Shown: piece by piece, positions 9,421-19,115 of the stretch
How the letters are laid out: every line of letters begins with the position of its first letter
How positions within the stretch are numbered: position 1 is the stretch's first letter
From: Ornithinibacillus halotolerans
GTDB lineage: Bacteria > Bacillota > Bacilli > Bacillales > Amphibacillaceae
Direction of reading: 5' to 3'
DNA length: 64,000 bases
NCBI RefSeq assembly: GCF_014637405.1
Contig: NZ_BMEY01000001.1
Span: 124,001-188,000, forward strand
Notes under the pieces: generated by a model
What the model saw: only the letters and a program-made list of their open reading frames with translations
Databases searched by the model: none
Told to the model about the DNA's origin: nothing
Position numbers and translations under genes: made by a program

Positions 9421-9551
9421 GGGTTTGTTTGCTGCGTGGAGCGAGAGGGAGGTTTTGGATAATGGGTGCCTTTTGTTAGCTGGAATTGACGACAATCGTA
9501 GTTCTTCAAGTGAATGAGTGCTGTTGTTGTCGTATACAGGTAATAACGTTT

Positions 9552-10390
9552 CTCATCAAGGCAAATGAGTGAGAGTGGGTACTGCGGATGCGGATAAATG
9601 GTACTCATCAAAGCTATGAGTGACAATTGCAAGCGGAAACTAGGTATTAACGGCACTCATCCACGCTATGAGTGACCGTTACATGCTGAAACTAGGTACA
9701 ATCGGCACTCATCCACGCTATGAGTGACCGTTACATGCGGAAACTAGATACAAACGTCACTCATCCACCTTATGAGTGACCGTTACATGCTGAAACTAGC
9801 TACAAACGTCACTCATCCACGCTATGAGTGACCGTTGCAACCACAAACTAGATACAAACGTCACTCATCCACCTTATGAGTGACCGTTACCAGCAGAAAC
9901 TAGCTACAAACGTCATTCATCCACCTTATGAGTGACCGTTGCAAGCAAAAAATAGCTACAAACGTCGCTCATCCACGCTATGAGTGACCGTTGCAAGCAA
10001 AAAATAGCTACAAACGTCGCTCATCCACGCTATGAGTGACCGTTACCAGCAGAAAATAGCTACAAACGTCACTCATCCACGCTATGAGTGACCGTTGCAA
10101 GCGGAAACTAAGAACAAACGTCATTCATCCAAGCTATGAGTGACCGTTGCAAGCAAAAATTAATAACAAACGGCACTCATCTACCTTATGAGTGACCGTT
10201 GCAAGCGGAAACTAAGAACAAACGTCATTCATCCAAGCTATGAGTGACCGTTGCAAGCAAAAATTAAGAACAACCGTCACTCACCTACCTTATGAGAGAC
10301 CGTTACTAGCAGAAACTAAGAACAAACGACACTCATCTACCTTATGAGTGACCGTTGCAACCAGAAACTAAGATCAATCGGCACTCACCA
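9552..10390 (+). repeat. Tandem array A: about 15 hairpin units of 52 bp
   Basis: About 15 consecutive units with a 52-base period fill the spoIVA-hbs gap, preceded by one or two decayed units from about 9515. Each unit holds the inverted pair CACTCAT ... ATGAGTG with a seven-base loop (CCACGCT or CCACCTT), then ACCGTTGCAAGC and AAACTA-like spacer sequence that is itself conserved between units. Stems extend to about 12 pairs with one bulge by including flanking AACG and CGTT. The period is not a multiple of three and no long coding frame is preserved. The rest of 9421-10663 is AT-rich and otherwise empty. Confidence 0.95.
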
Positions 10391-10663
10391 CATTACTATT
10401 ATAGAATCAAACTTCACCATCCACCCCAAATGCATTTCCAGGATATCCCATTACAATCCACTAACACCATAAACTTCTAATTCCATCTCCCAATTCCAAC
10501 TTCTACAAAAAAGATTAATTTCTAAGAAGGATTTTTGAAAAGTGTAGCGAATACTTATAAACAAAGGGTTTGTTGAGATTAACGAAAATTACCTTTTATT
10601 ACCAATAAAATTGCTAATTTCGGTAAAAATCATGATAAATTACAAAAAAATAGTAATAAATTG

Positions 10664-10692
10664 TTGAATTTTAAAAGAATCTCGTTTATTAT
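10664..10692 (+). promoter_or_regulatory. Sigma-A-type promoter of hbs
   Basis: TTGAAT and TATTAT are separated by 17 bases. The site is about 125 bases upstream of the HU start codon and lies after the hairpin array, so the array is not expected to be part of an hbs transcript starting here. Confidence 0.5.
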
Positions 10693-10817
10693 TAGCCATG
10701 TCGCTATTGATTATAGGGGCTTATAAGTATAAAAGTAGGTAAATTGGTTAACAAATGATGAAAGAGAAATAATTTGTACCAATGTGACCCGATTTTTTTT
10801 GGGAGGAGGTGAATGTC

Positions 10818-11090
10818 ATGAATAAAACAGATCTAGTAAATGCTGTTGCTGAAAAGAGCGAACTTTCTAAGAAAGATGCTACTAAAGCTGTTGATGCAGT
10901 TTTCGAAGCTGTCATGGATTCACTAAGTAAAGGTGAAAAAGTACAATTAATCGGTTTCGGTAACTTCGAAGTACGTGAGCGTTCTGCACGTAAAGGTCGT
11001 AACCCACAAACTGGAGAAGAAATCGAAATCCCTGCAAGCAAAGTTCCTGCTTTCAAGCCGGGTAAAGCCCTTAAAGACATCGTAAAATAA
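10818..11090 (+). CDS. hbs: DNA-binding protein HU (HBsu)
   Basis: Histone-like protein that bends and compacts the nucleoid as a homodimer. The 90-residue chain matches HBsu closely. It contains the helical dimer region ([15 protein letters not shown]) and the DNA-binding arm with signature [20 protein letters not shown]. The ATG at 10818 follows GGGAGGAGGTG; a GTG at 10809 lies inside that ribosome-binding site and is not used. In B. subtilis folE and mtrB follow; here mtrB follows directly and folE is absent. Confidence 0.98.
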   Translation: MNKTDLVNAVAEKSELSKKDATKAVDAVFEAVMDSLSKGEKVQLIGFGNFEVRERSARKGRNPQTGEEIEIPASKVPAFKPGKALKDIVK

Positions 11091-11106
11091 TACGTACATA
11101 GGGTTA

Positions 11107-11136
11107 AAGGGTGCGTTCTATCGCACCCTTTTTTAT
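11107..11136 (+). terminator. Terminator after hbs
   Basis: Perfect nine-pair stem AAGGGTGCG/CGCACCCTT with a TTCTAT loop and a following T tract. Confidence 0.93.
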
Positions 11137-11209
11137 TTTACATAATTATTCTTTTCATATTCCAAATAAATGCGATAATAATAAAGAGTAACAAAAGGGA
11201 GGAATCATG

Positions 11210-11425
11210 ATGAGTCAAAATACGGACTTTTTCGTTATTAAAGCGTTAGAAGATGGCGTTAATGTAATTGGTTTAACTCGTGGGTCTGATACGAAATTCC
11301 ATCATTCCGAGAAATTGGATAAAGGGGAAATAATGATTGCTCAGTTTACAGAACATACTTCTGCTGTAAAAGTTAGAGGAAAAGCAGTCATACAAACAAG
11401 TCATGGAGAAATTACTAACAATTAA
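11210..11425 (+). CDS. mtrB: Tryptophan RNA-binding attenuation protein TRAP
   Basis: TRAP assembles as an 11-subunit ring which, with bound tryptophan, wraps RNA carrying repeated GAG/UAG triplets. It thereby attenuates trp genes or blocks their translation. The 71-residue sequence keeps the core ([47 protein letters not shown]). I prefer ATG 11210 because it is seven bases from GGGAGG; ATG 11207 is equally in frame. Its usual partner folE (mtrA) is missing and no trp genes occur in this window. Confidence 0.95.
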   Translation: MSQNTDFFVIKALEDGVNVIGLTRGSDTKFHHSEKLDKGEIMIAQFTEHTSAVKVRGKAVIQTSHGEITNN

Positions 11426-11477
11426 CGTGACATTCCATATATATTATAACTTTTGGACTACCCGTATAAGTTAAATA

Positions 11478-11486
11478 TGTTATAAT
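11478..11486 (+). promoter_or_regulatory. Extended -10 promoter of hepS-menG-hepT
   Basis: TGTTATAAT, a full extended -10 element, lies 42 bases before the hepS start in the short gap after mtrB. No matching -35 at normal spacing is visible. Confidence 0.45.
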
Positions 11487-11527
11487 GACAAAGGCAACTA
11501 AATGGCTTGAAAGTAAGGTGAATATTC

Positions 11528-12235
11528 TTGCAGACAATGGAGAGGGAATTACAGAGACTAAATATAGAAATTGAGAAAAAAATTCATCATTCTTTCCTAT
11601 TACAGCACATCAATAAGCCAAAAATTGATGAATATAAGCTATACTTTTTAATTTATATAGTAAATAAATCTTCACTTCCTCAACATGTAAAAGACCAATT
11701 AATTATTACTACAATGCTTGTTCAAGTAGCATTAGATATACATGAAGAGATACCAGATGATAACGGGGACAGTATCGACGTTAAAAATCAACTCTCCATA
11801 CTAGCCGGAGATTATTATAGCGGACTTTATTATTCCATGTTAGCTGAAATAGAAGAACGGTCATTAATTTCCTTACTTGCTTCAGCAATTAAACAAATTA
11901 ATGAACTAAAAATGAAAAACTATTATTTACAATCTGATTCAGTAGAAATGTATTGGAGTCTTAAGAAACAGATTACTTCGAGATTGATTCAATCAATTGC
12001 AGAGCATTTCCATTTGATTGATGAAATTCCGGTTATGTCTGAAATATTACTTACATGTGATATGATTAATCATATAAACAGTGACCCTGTCGATAGAGAC
12101 GTAATAATAGATAAACAAGTAACTAAAACAAAAGGTATGATCGATGAGCTTCCTACTGATTGGGAGTTTAAACAGGATGCAGAACAAATACTTCATCGAA
12201 TAGTTTATCAACATACCTCGTCGGAGATGGATTAA
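11528..12235 (+). CDS. hepS: Heptaprenyl diphosphate synthase component 1
   Basis: Non-catalytic small subunit of the two-component enzyme that makes the C35 chain of menaquinone-7; it sets product length together with HepT. The 235-residue helical protein has no DDxxD motif, as expected. It starts at TTG after AAGGTG. Gene order hepS-menG-hepT is the standard Bacillus arrangement, with one base between hepS and menG. Sequence conservation in this family is low, so the call rests largely on context and overall helical pattern. Confidence 0.9.
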   Translation: MQTMERELQRLNIEIEKKIHHSFLLQHINKPKIDEYKLYFLIYIVNKSSLPQHVKDQLIITTMLVQVALDIHEEIPDDNGDSIDVKNQLSILAGDYYSGLYYSMLAEIEERSLISLLASAIKQINELKMKNYYLQSDSVEMYWSLKKQITSRLIQSIAEHFHLIDEIPVMSEILLTCDMINHINSDPVDRDVIIDKQVTKTKGMIDELPTDWEFKQDAEQILHRIVYQHTSSEMD

Positions 12236-12236
12236 C

Positions 12237-12941
12237 ATGCAGGAAAAATCAAAAGAAGAACGTGTACACCACGTATTTGAAAAAATATACGACAAATATG
12301 ATACGATGAATTCCATCATATCCTTCCAACGTCATAAAGCTTGGCGTAAAGATGTGATGAAGCAGATGAATGTACCAAAAGGGGCTTCAGCCTTAGATGT
12401 ATGCTGTGGTACTGGTGATTGGTCTATAGCTTTAGCAGAATCAGTGGGGCCTACAGGAAAGATAGTTGGCTTAGATTTTAGTAAAAATATGCTTTCTGTA
12501 GCCACTCAAAAAAACGAATCACTAAACTACAAACAATTAGATTTTATCCATGGGAATGCAATGGAGTTACCATTTGAAGATAATACATTTGACTTTGTAA
12601 CGATTGGGTTTGGTCTCAGAAATGTACCAGACTATATGACTGTTTTAAAAGAAATGTATAGAGTAGTAAAACCAGGTGGGAAGGTTGTTTGTTTAGAAAC
12701 GTCGCAACCAACAATGATCGGTTTTAAGCAATTATACTTCTTTTATTTCCGCTTTATAATGCCATTGTTTGGTAGAATCTTCGCAAAAAGTTATAATGAA
12801 TACGCATGGTTAAATGAATCTACTAGAGACTTTCCTGATAAACAAACATTAAAGAAAATGTTTAGTGATGCAGGATTTTCATCAGTTAAAGTGAAAAGTT
12901 ATACTGGTGGAGTTGCTGCTATGCATATGGGAATAAAATAA
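12237..12941 (+). CDS. menG: Demethylmenaquinone methyltransferase
   Basis: Class I SAM methyltransferase that carries out the last step of menaquinone synthesis. The SAM-binding motif [12 protein letters not shown] is at residues 52-63. The UbiE/COQ5 signatures follow ([10 protein letters not shown] near residue 21; FGLRNVPDY and the VVKPGGK strand later). At 234 residues it is full length. It lies between the two heptaprenyl synthase genes, so one operon makes and finishes the quinone. Confidence 0.97.
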   Translation: MQEKSKEERVHHVFEKIYDKYDTMNSIISFQRHKAWRKDVMKQMNVPKGASALDVCCGTGDWSIALAESVGPTGKIVGLDFSKNMLSVATQKNESLNYKQLDFIHGNAMELPFEDNTFDFVTIGFGLRNVPDYMTVLKEMYRVVKPGGKVVCLETSQPTMIGFKQLYFFYFRFIMPLFGRIFAKSYNEYAWLNESTRDFPDKQTLKKMFSDAGFSSVKVKSYTGGVAAMHMGIK

Positions 12942-12973
12942 AACGATTAGCGTTCTAACAAAAGGTGAATCAC

Positions 12974-13945
12974 ATGAAATTACCAAAGACATATAACTAT
13001 CTAAAGAAAGACATAGACAAAATTGAATCTTCTTTAATCGATGCGATTCAAGCGGACCATCCCATTTTAAGGGAAGCATCTACTCATTTGCTAAAGGCAG
13101 GGGGAAAACGAATTCGACCTGTCTTTGTTTTGTTATCTAGTCAATTTGGTAAGATTGATATAGATCAAGTAATCCATGTTGCTGTTTCCTTAGAACTTAT
13201 ACATATGGCTACCTTAGTTCATGATGATGTCATAGACGATGCAGAACTACGAAGAGGACAGCCCACAATTAAAAAACAATATGGTAATCGAGTTGCTATG
13301 TATACGGGTGACTACATTCTTGCTCGTGCACTAGAAACGATTACAAAACTAGAAAATCCTGAATTACATAAAACATTATCAGAAGCTTTAGTTGAAGTGA
13401 GCTTAGGTGAGATTGAACAAATTAGAGATAAGTTTAACTTTGATCAAGATGTACGTAATTACTTTAGAAGAATCAAACGGAAGACCGCATTACTAATTGC
13501 ACTTAGCTGTAAACTCGGTGCAATGACTTCAGGCTTATCCCAAAAAGAAATTAACAAATTATACCAATACGGCCATTATATCGGGATGAGCTATCAAATA
13601 ATCGATGATATCTTGGACTTTACTTCTTCTAGTGAAGAATTGGGTAAACCTGCTGGAAATGATTTGTACCAAGGTAATATTACGTTACCAGTTCTATTTG
13701 CCATGCAAGATGAACAATTTAATTCTTTGTTGCGAAACACTTTTGAAACACCAAATGATGTAACAAAGGAACAAATGGACGAAATTATTCAAGCATTAAA
13801 AGCTACCGATGCTATTGAAAAGTCTTACATAGTAAGTGAACGATATTTAAGAAAAGCTTTTGACGCTTTGAAGGGATTTCCCAATAGTAAAGCAAAAATT
13901 ACACTTGAACAAATCGCTAAATATATTGGAAAACGAAAACGATAG
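12974..13945 (+). CDS. hepT: Heptaprenyl diphosphate synthase component 2
   Basis: Catalytic prenyltransferase subunit that elongates farnesyl diphosphate to heptaprenyl diphosphate for menaquinone. The first aspartate-rich motif LVHDDVIDD is at residues 81-89 and the second, IIDDILDF, near residue 211. GGKRIRP near residue 43 is the isopentenyl diphosphate-binding signature. I start at ATG 12974; an in-frame GTG at 12965 is part of the AAAGGTG ribosome-binding site. It gives a 323-residue protein. Confidence 0.97.
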   Translation: MKLPKTYNYLKKDIDKIESSLIDAIQADHPILREASTHLLKAGGKRIRPVFVLLSSQFGKIDIDQVIHVAVSLELIHMATLVHDDVIDDAELRRGQPTIKKQYGNRVAMYTGDYILARALETITKLENPELHKTLSEALVEVSLGEIEQIRDKFNFDQDVRNYFRRIKRKTALLIALSCKLGAMTSGLSQKEINKLYQYGHYIGMSYQIIDDILDFTSSSEELGKPAGNDLYQGNITLPVLFAMQDEQFNSLLRNTFETPNDVTKEQMDEIIQALKATDAIEKSYIVSERYLRKAFDALKGFPNSKAKITLEQIAKYIGKRKR

Positions 13946-14028
13946 TAGTTTATATTGTTATTTTCCCTATTATTTGATAGAATTTATACGGTTAATAAGC
14001 CGAGACATACATAGAAGAGGTGTAAATT

Positions 14029-14475
14029 ATGGAAAAAACATTTTTAATGGTTAAACCAGACGGAGTACAAAGAAATCTAGTAGGTGAAATTGTAAATCGT
14101 TTCGAGAGAAAAGGCTTTAAATTAGTTGGAGCTAAATTAATGCAAATCTCTGACGAACTAGCTAGCGAACATTATGGTGAACATAAAGAAAGACCATTCT
14201 TCGGTGAGTTAGTTGACTTCATTACTTCTGGACCAGTATTTGCAATGGTTTGGGAAGGTGAAAACGTTATTAAAACTGCACGTGAAATGATGGGTAAAAC
14301 AAACCCCGCAGAAGCTCTACCAGGAACTGTACGTGGAGATTTTGGAGTAACAGTTGGTAAGAACGTGATCCACGGCTCTGATTCACCAGAAAGCGCAGAA
14401 AGAGAAATCAACCTATTCTTTAACGAAACTGAACTAGTTTCTTACGAAAAACAAGATAGCGCTTGGATTTATTAA
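14029..14475 (+). CDS. ndk: Nucleoside diphosphate kinase
   Basis: Transfers the gamma-phosphate of ATP to nucleoside diphosphates through a phosphohistidine. The catalytic histidine is residue 115 in [12 protein letters not shown], and the N-terminus has the typical [13 protein letters not shown]. At 148 residues it is the normal size. GAGGTG precedes the ATG. It has the same place after hepT as in B. subtilis. A short palindromic repeat element follows 60 bases downstream. Confidence 0.98.
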   Translation: MEKTFLMVKPDGVQRNLVGEIVNRFERKGFKLVGAKLMQISDELASEHYGEHKERPFFGELVDFITSGPVFAMVWEGENVIKTAREMMGKTNPAEALPGTVRGDFGVTVGKNVIHGSDSPESAEREINLFFNETELVSYEKQDSAWIY

Positions 14476-14534
14476 TAATAAAGATTGGTCAATCTAATCT
14501 GATAGCATTTTAAAAGAAATATGTACAATATCTG

Positions 14535-14589
14535 CCCCGGAAATATATGGAGACTCCTTAAAAAAGGAAAGCGAAGTATATTTCCGGGG
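14535..14589 (+). repeat. Miniature 55-bp palindromic element
   Basis: Perfect 13-bp inverted arms CCCCGGAAATATA and TATATTTCCGGGG enclose only 29 bases, which contain GGAGACTCC and GGAAAGCGAAG. The same arms and inner words bound the much longer element at 49762-49990, so this looks like an internally deleted copy. It lies between ndk and cheR and could also terminate ndk, though no T tract follows. Confidence 0.85.
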
Positions 14590-14658
14590 TGGATTATATA
14601 CAGTGATAATATGTTAGGTTCCATTCATTTTCCAATGTAACAGTAAAGGTAGAGGATC

Positions 14659-15441
14659 ATGAGAGACGATTATAAGGAATTTACAGAGAAAGTCTATTTA
14701 AAACTGGGGATTGATCTACAGCAATACAAAGAAGCCCAAATGAAACGTAGACTAACAACATTACGTGACAAAAGAGGCTATTCTAACTTCACATCTTACT
14801 TTCATGCCATCAGTAAAGACACTGACTTATTAAATGAATTTCTCGACCGAATTACAATTAATGTTTCCGAGTTTTATCGAAATCCTAAACGATGGGAAAC
14901 ATTACAAAACATTGTTCTTCCTGCTTTAACAAAAAACAAGAAACATATAACAATTTGGAGTGCTGCATGTTCAACTGGGGAAGAGCCATACAGTATTGCA
15001 ATAATGTTAAATGAGTATTTTCCTGATGTAAAAGCGACGATACTTGCTACCGATATAGATGAAATCGTATTAGAAAAAGCAAGGAAAGGTGTTTACCACG
15101 AACAATCATTAAAAGACTTACCCCACAATTTAAAAAAGAAATACTTTAAACAAGTTGGAACATTTCAAGCAATCGACGCTAACATTAAACGAAAAATTAC
15201 CTTTAGAAAACATAACTTACTGGAAGATACATATCCATCAAATATTGATTTGATCATTTGTAGAAACGTACTGATCTATTTTACAGATGTAGCTAAAGAA
15301 ACAATCTATCAACAATTCTCTACTTCATTATTGCCAGATGGAATATTATTTGTAGGGAGTACAGAGCAAATCTTTAGTCCAAGTAAATATAACTTGAAGT
15401 TATTAGAAACTTTTTTCTATCAGAAGAACAATGAAACATAA
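14659..15441 (+). CDS. cheR: Chemotaxis protein methyltransferase CheR
   Basis: Methylates glutamates of chemoreceptors using SAM. The N-terminal helical domain (residues 1-75) contains the conserved KRRL and ITINVSEFYRN. The catalytic domain has IWSAACSTGEEPYSIAI at residues 99-115 and the later DLIICRNVLIYF. At 260 residues it is full length. In B. subtilis cheR stands alone at this same position between ndk and the aro genes. AGGTAGAGGATC precedes the ATG. Confidence 0.96.
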   Translation: MRDDYKEFTEKVYLKLGIDLQQYKEAQMKRRLTTLRDKRGYSNFTSYFHAISKDTDLLNEFLDRITINVSEFYRNPKRWETLQNIVLPALTKNKKHITIWSAACSTGEEPYSIAIMLNEYFPDVKATILATDIDEIVLEKARKGVYHEQSLKDLPHNLKKKYFKQVGTFQAIDANIKRKITFRKHNLLEDTYPSNIDLIICRNVLIYFTDVAKETIYQQFSTSLLPDGILFVGSTEQIFSPSKYNLKLLETFFYQKNNET

Positions 15442-15478
15442 AATGCTCTTATCCATGAAGATAAGTAGCATTTTTTTT
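15440..15478 (+). terminator. Terminator after cheR
   Basis: AAAATGCT and AGCATTTT form the outer stem and TTATC/GATAA the inner, followed by eight T. It overlaps the last base pairs of the cheR stop codon. Confidence 0.8.
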
Positions 15479-15538
15479 AATTTTTGTTTTAACTAGTTTA
15501 TACTAATAGTTACAAGCAACAACTAGAGGAGGGTACAT

Positions 15539-16705
15539 ATGCGTTATTTAACAGCAGGTGAATCACATGGAAAACAATTAACAACTATATTAGAAGGACT
15601 CCCAGCTCGTATGCCATTATTAAAGGATGATATAAATGAATCATTATTAAGAAGACAAAAGGGCTATGGACGTGGAAAACGAATGCAAATTGAAAAAGAT
15701 TTAGTAGAAATTACGTCCGGCGTTCGGCACGGATATACATTAGGTTCGCCAATTTCGCTCGTAATACATAATGATGACTATAAACATTGGACAGATATTA
15801 TGGGGGAAGATCCGATTGATGAAGATACTTTCATTAGAAGAATTGTTACTAGGCCAAGACCTGGACATGCTGACCTAAATGGTGCACTAAAATATGGTCA
15901 CCGTGACATGCGTAATGTATTAGAGCGCTCTTCAGCAAGAGAAACGGCTGCTCGAGTCGCAGCAGGTGCTGTGGCCAAGACATTGTTACGTCATCTTGGT
16001 ATTGAAGTATGCGGGTATGTTAAAGAAATTGGTGGTATTGTAGCAGAAGATGTACCGAATTTAACAATACAAGAAAAAATGAGCCTAACGGAAGATTCTC
16101 CAGTTCGTACATTAGATAAAAAAGCTGAACAACAAATAATGGCGAAAATCGATGAGGCCAAAAAAAATGGCGATTCACTTGGTGGGGTAACAGAAGTTTA
16201 TGTAGAAGGAATGCCGCCTGGAATTGGTTCTTATGTCCATTATGATCGAAAGCTAGATAGTAGAATTGCAGGTGCCGTTGTTAGTATTAATGCGTACAAA
16301 GGTGTCGAATTCGGAATGGGCTTTGAAGCTGCTCGGAAAAATGGAAGCCAAGTTCATGACGAAATCGGTTGGAATGAAGAACAAGGATTTTATCGAAAAT
16401 CAAATCGATTAGGTGGATTTGAAGGTGGGATGACAACAGGAATGCCAATCGTTGTGAAAGGTGTTATGAAACCTATACCAACTTTAATGAAACCATTACA
16501 AAGTGTAGACATAGAAACGAAAGAAACATTCCAAGCAAGTGTTGAGCGGTCAGATGCTTGTGCTGTTCCAGCTGCAGCAGTTGTCATGGAACATGTCGTT
16601 GCATTTGAGTTAGCAAAAGCGATACTAGAACAATTTCCAAATGATCAATTCCCCAAATTGAAACAACAATTCGAGCAATATCGTGAAGATGTAAGGAGTT
16701 TCTAA
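15539..16705 (+). CDS. aroC: Chorismate synthase
   Basis: Last step of the shikimate pathway: converts 5-enolpyruvylshikimate 3-phosphate to chorismate using reduced FMN. Family stretches include GESHGKQL near the N-terminus, [18 protein letters not shown] near residue 125 and [10 protein letters not shown]. At 388 residues it matches the Bacillus AroF enzyme. GAGGAGGG precedes the ATG. aroB starts at the base after its stop codon, so the two are translationally close. Confidence 0.98.
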   Translation: MRYLTAGESHGKQLTTILEGLPARMPLLKDDINESLLRRQKGYGRGKRMQIEKDLVEITSGVRHGYTLGSPISLVIHNDDYKHWTDIMGEDPIDEDTFIRRIVTRPRPGHADLNGALKYGHRDMRNVLERSSARETAARVAAGAVAKTLLRHLGIEVCGYVKEIGGIVAEDVPNLTIQEKMSLTEDSPVRTLDKKAEQQIMAKIDEAKKNGDSLGGVTEVYVEGMPPGIGSYVHYDRKLDSRIAGAVVSINAYKGVEFGMGFEAARKNGSQVHDEIGWNEEQGFYRKSNRLGGFEGGMTTGMPIVVKGVMKPIPTLMKPLQSVDIETKETFQASVERSDACAVPAAAVVMEHVVAFELAKAILEQFPNDQFPKLKQQFEQYREDVRSF

Positions 16706-17779
16706 ATGAGAACGATCCATATCAACTCAGCTATTCAGTCCTATGACATTGTTATTGGAGAGAAGCTACGTCACCAAATTAAAGATTATCTACCAAAGAA
16801 CTACTCATCCATTTTAGTTATAACGGATGAAAATGTTGTATATCTATACGGTAATGATCTGTTGCAAGCCTTAAAGGGGAATAAAGTTTTCTTAGAAGTA
16901 GTTCCACCTGGTGAAACTTCAAAAAGCATTCAAGTATACTACCAATTACTCACCAAGGCCCTTGAATATAGTTTAGATAGGCAATCCCTTATTATTGCAT
17001 TTGGTGGTGGGGTAGTCGGTGATTTAGCTGGATTTGTTGCTGCAACTTATATGCGTGGGGTTGACTATATCCAAGTTCCTACAACGATTTTGGCTCATGA
17101 TAGTAGTGTCGGTGGAAAAGTAGCGATCAACCATGAAAAAGGTAAAAATCTCATTGGAAGTTTTTATCCTCCAGTTCAAGTGCTCTATGACACTGAAACA
17201 ATTCAAACATTGTCTTTACAAGACGTTCGTTCAGGATATGCCGAATTACTGAAAGAAGCAATGTTAGCTAACGAAAACTTTTTCACACAATTACTGTCCA
17301 TTTCTCTGGAACAAATTGCAATGAAAGATTTAATAACTGCTCTTGAAACTGGTATAAATATTAAGGCAACTATTGTCGAACAAGATGAAAGAGAAGCTGG
17401 TATTCGAAAGTACTTAAACTTAGGACATACCCTTGGTCATGCTATCGAAACGAGATTAGGATATGGTAAAATAAGTCATGGTGAAGCTGTAGCAATTGGG
17501 ATTTTGTTTGCTATGTATGTTAGCCAACAGGAACTACAAGTTAAACTTCCGCTAAAACAAGTAAAAGAATGGTTAACGGAAAATAATTATCCAATCGCTC
17601 TGTCATTCGAACAGATCGATGACTTAGTTGAATTTATGATGCACGATAAAAAAGTCATTAATTCAGAAATTCAAATGGTTCTACTAAAAAAAATCGGTGA
17701 ACCAGTGTTGCATAATATCAATAAACAGCAAATAAAGAAATACTTACATTCATTTATTATGTCAGAAGTGAAGGGTTAG
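16706..17779 (+). CDS. aroB: 3-dehydroquinate synthase
   Basis: NAD- and metal-dependent enzyme converting DAHP to 3-dehydroquinate. The dinucleotide-binding stretch FGGGVVGDLAGFVA is near residue 97, metal ligands lie in LNLGHTLGHAIE near residue 240, and the family VPTTILAHDSSVGGK segment is present. At 357 residues it is complete. AAGGAG upstream overlaps the end of aroC. In B. subtilis aroH, trpEDCFBA, hisC and tyrA follow; here aroA follows after only nine bases. Confidence 0.97.
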   Translation: MRTIHINSAIQSYDIVIGEKLRHQIKDYLPKNYSSILVITDENVVYLYGNDLLQALKGNKVFLEVVPPGETSKSIQVYYQLLTKALEYSLDRQSLIIAFGGGVVGDLAGFVAATYMRGVDYIQVPTTILAHDSSVGGKVAINHEKGKNLIGSFYPPVQVLYDTETIQTLSLQDVRSGYAELLKEAMLANENFFTQLLSISLEQIAMKDLITALETGINIKATIVEQDEREAGIRKYLNLGHTLGHAIETRLGYGKISHGEAVAIGILFAMYVSQQELQVKLPLKQVKEWLTENNYPIALSFEQIDDLVEFMMHDKKVINSEIQMVLLKKIGEPVLHNINKQQIKKYLHSFIMSEVKG

Positions 17780-17788
17780 ATCGTACAT

Positions 17789-19081
17789 ATGGAAATATTA
17801 AAATCATATGAATCTGTTCGTATTTATGGAGAGATAGAAGTACCTGGAGACAAATCGATTTCACATCGCTCTGTTATGTTAGGAGCTATTGCTGAAGGCA
17901 TCACAAAAGTTGATAACTTTTTAGATGGGGAAGACTGTATTCGTACGGTTGAAGCTTTTCGCGCAATGGGAGTAGCAATAGAGAATCAAGGAAATACATT
18001 ACTTATCGATGGAAAAGGGATTGAGGGCTTGCTAGAACCAGTTAAACCGATTTATTTTGGGAACTCTGGGACATCTGCAAGGCTAATGCTTGGTTTATTA
18101 GCAGGTCTCCCATTTTCTACATTTATGTATGGAGACGAGTCATTAACGTATCGACCTATGTCTCGTGTCATGAAACCATTAAGTGAGATGGGTGCAACAT
18201 TTATTGGACGAAGTGGGGGAGATTATCTTCCAATTGCTTTAGAAGGTACATCTTTAACGGGAATTACATATCCACTGCCCGTTAAAAGTGCTCAAGTAAA
18301 ATCTGCGATACTATTAGCAGGCCTTCATGCGAAAGGAAAAACTACCGTAATAGAAAAGAGCAAAACAAGAGACCATACAGAAAAGATGCTTCAAGCATTT
18401 GGAGCAAATATCCGAGTAGATGGAAATACGATTGAGATTGACTCTAGCCACCCATTAAAAGCTACAAACTTGTTCATTCCTGGCGATATTTCATCAGCAG
18501 CATTTCTATTAACAGCAGCAGCAATCATTCCTGACAGTACGTTAACGATTAAGAATGTAGGATTAAATCAAACAAGAACTGGAATCCTTAATATTTTAGA
18601 AAAAATGGGAGCATCATTAGAGTTTACTAATGAGCAAAGTATTGGCGGAGAACCGATTGGTGATATTACAATACATTATCGTCCATTACGTGCTATTACA
18701 ATCGAAGGTGACATGATTCCATCATTGATCGATGAAATTCCGATAATCGCACTACTAGCAACACAAGCGAAAGGTACAACGATCATTCGTGATGCCGAAG
18801 AACTTCGTGTGAAGGAAACAGATAGAATCCATGCTGTTGTAGATGTTCTTTCCTCACTAGGAGCAACGATTGAAGAAACAAACGATGGAATGATAATTAA
18901 AGGGAAAGCAAAATTACACGGTGGAACAGTTTCTTCCTATAATGATCACCGTATCGCTATGATGGCAGTTGTTGCATCATTAATTACAGAAAACGCAGTA
19001 ACAATTGATGATTTGTCATCTATTGCTATTTCTTACCCATCTTTTATGAAAGACTTATCAAAACTATTAATCAATAATTAA
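17789..19081 (+). CDS. aroA: EPSP synthase (3-phosphoshikimate 1-carboxyvinyltransferase)
   Basis: Joins phosphoenolpyruvate and shikimate 3-phosphate. The N-terminal active-site motif PGDKSISHRS is at residues 19-28. GNSGTSARLMLGLL near residue 90 carries the PEP-binding loop, with LRVKETDR and NDHRIAMM later. The stretch GNSGTSAR has an alanine after TS, a feature of class II (Gram-positive) enzymes. At 430 residues it is normal. No clear ribosome-binding site is seen, so coupling to aroB is likely. Confidence 0.97.
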   Translation: MEILKSYESVRIYGEIEVPGDKSISHRSVMLGAIAEGITKVDNFLDGEDCIRTVEAFRAMGVAIENQGNTLLIDGKGIEGLLEPVKPIYFGNSGTSARLMLGLLAGLPFSTFMYGDESLTYRPMSRVMKPLSEMGATFIGRSGGDYLPIALEGTSLTGITYPLPVKSAQVKSAILLAGLHAKGKTTVIEKSKTRDHTEKMLQAFGANIRVDGNTIEIDSSHPLKATNLFIPGDISSAAFLLTAAAIIPDSTLTIKNVGLNQTRTGILNILEKMGASLEFTNEQSIGGEPIGDITIHYRPLRAITIEGDMIPSLIDEIPIIALLATQAKGTTIIRDAEELRVKETDRIHAVVDVLSSLGATIEETNDGMIIKGKAKLHGGTVSSYNDHRIAMMAVVASLITENAVTIDDLSSIAISYPSFMKDLSKLLINN

Positions 19082-19115
19082 CATGATTTTAGGCAATTGT
19101 GAAGGAGTTTTTTAC

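Noticed and set aside
9417-9656. Minus-strand protein of 79 residues at the left edge of array A
   Set aside because: Composed of degenerate repeat sequence and the spoIVA terminator, with no start signals.
9552-10390. CRISPR array
   Set aside because: The period and regularity look similar, but the sequences between hairpins are conserved between units rather than unique, and no cas genes are present.
12965-12973. GTG 12965 as hepT start
   Set aside because: It is part of the AAAGGTG ribosome-binding site for ATG 12974. The same reasoning removed upstream starts of yphB, hbs, birA, gpsB, dfrA and yozE.
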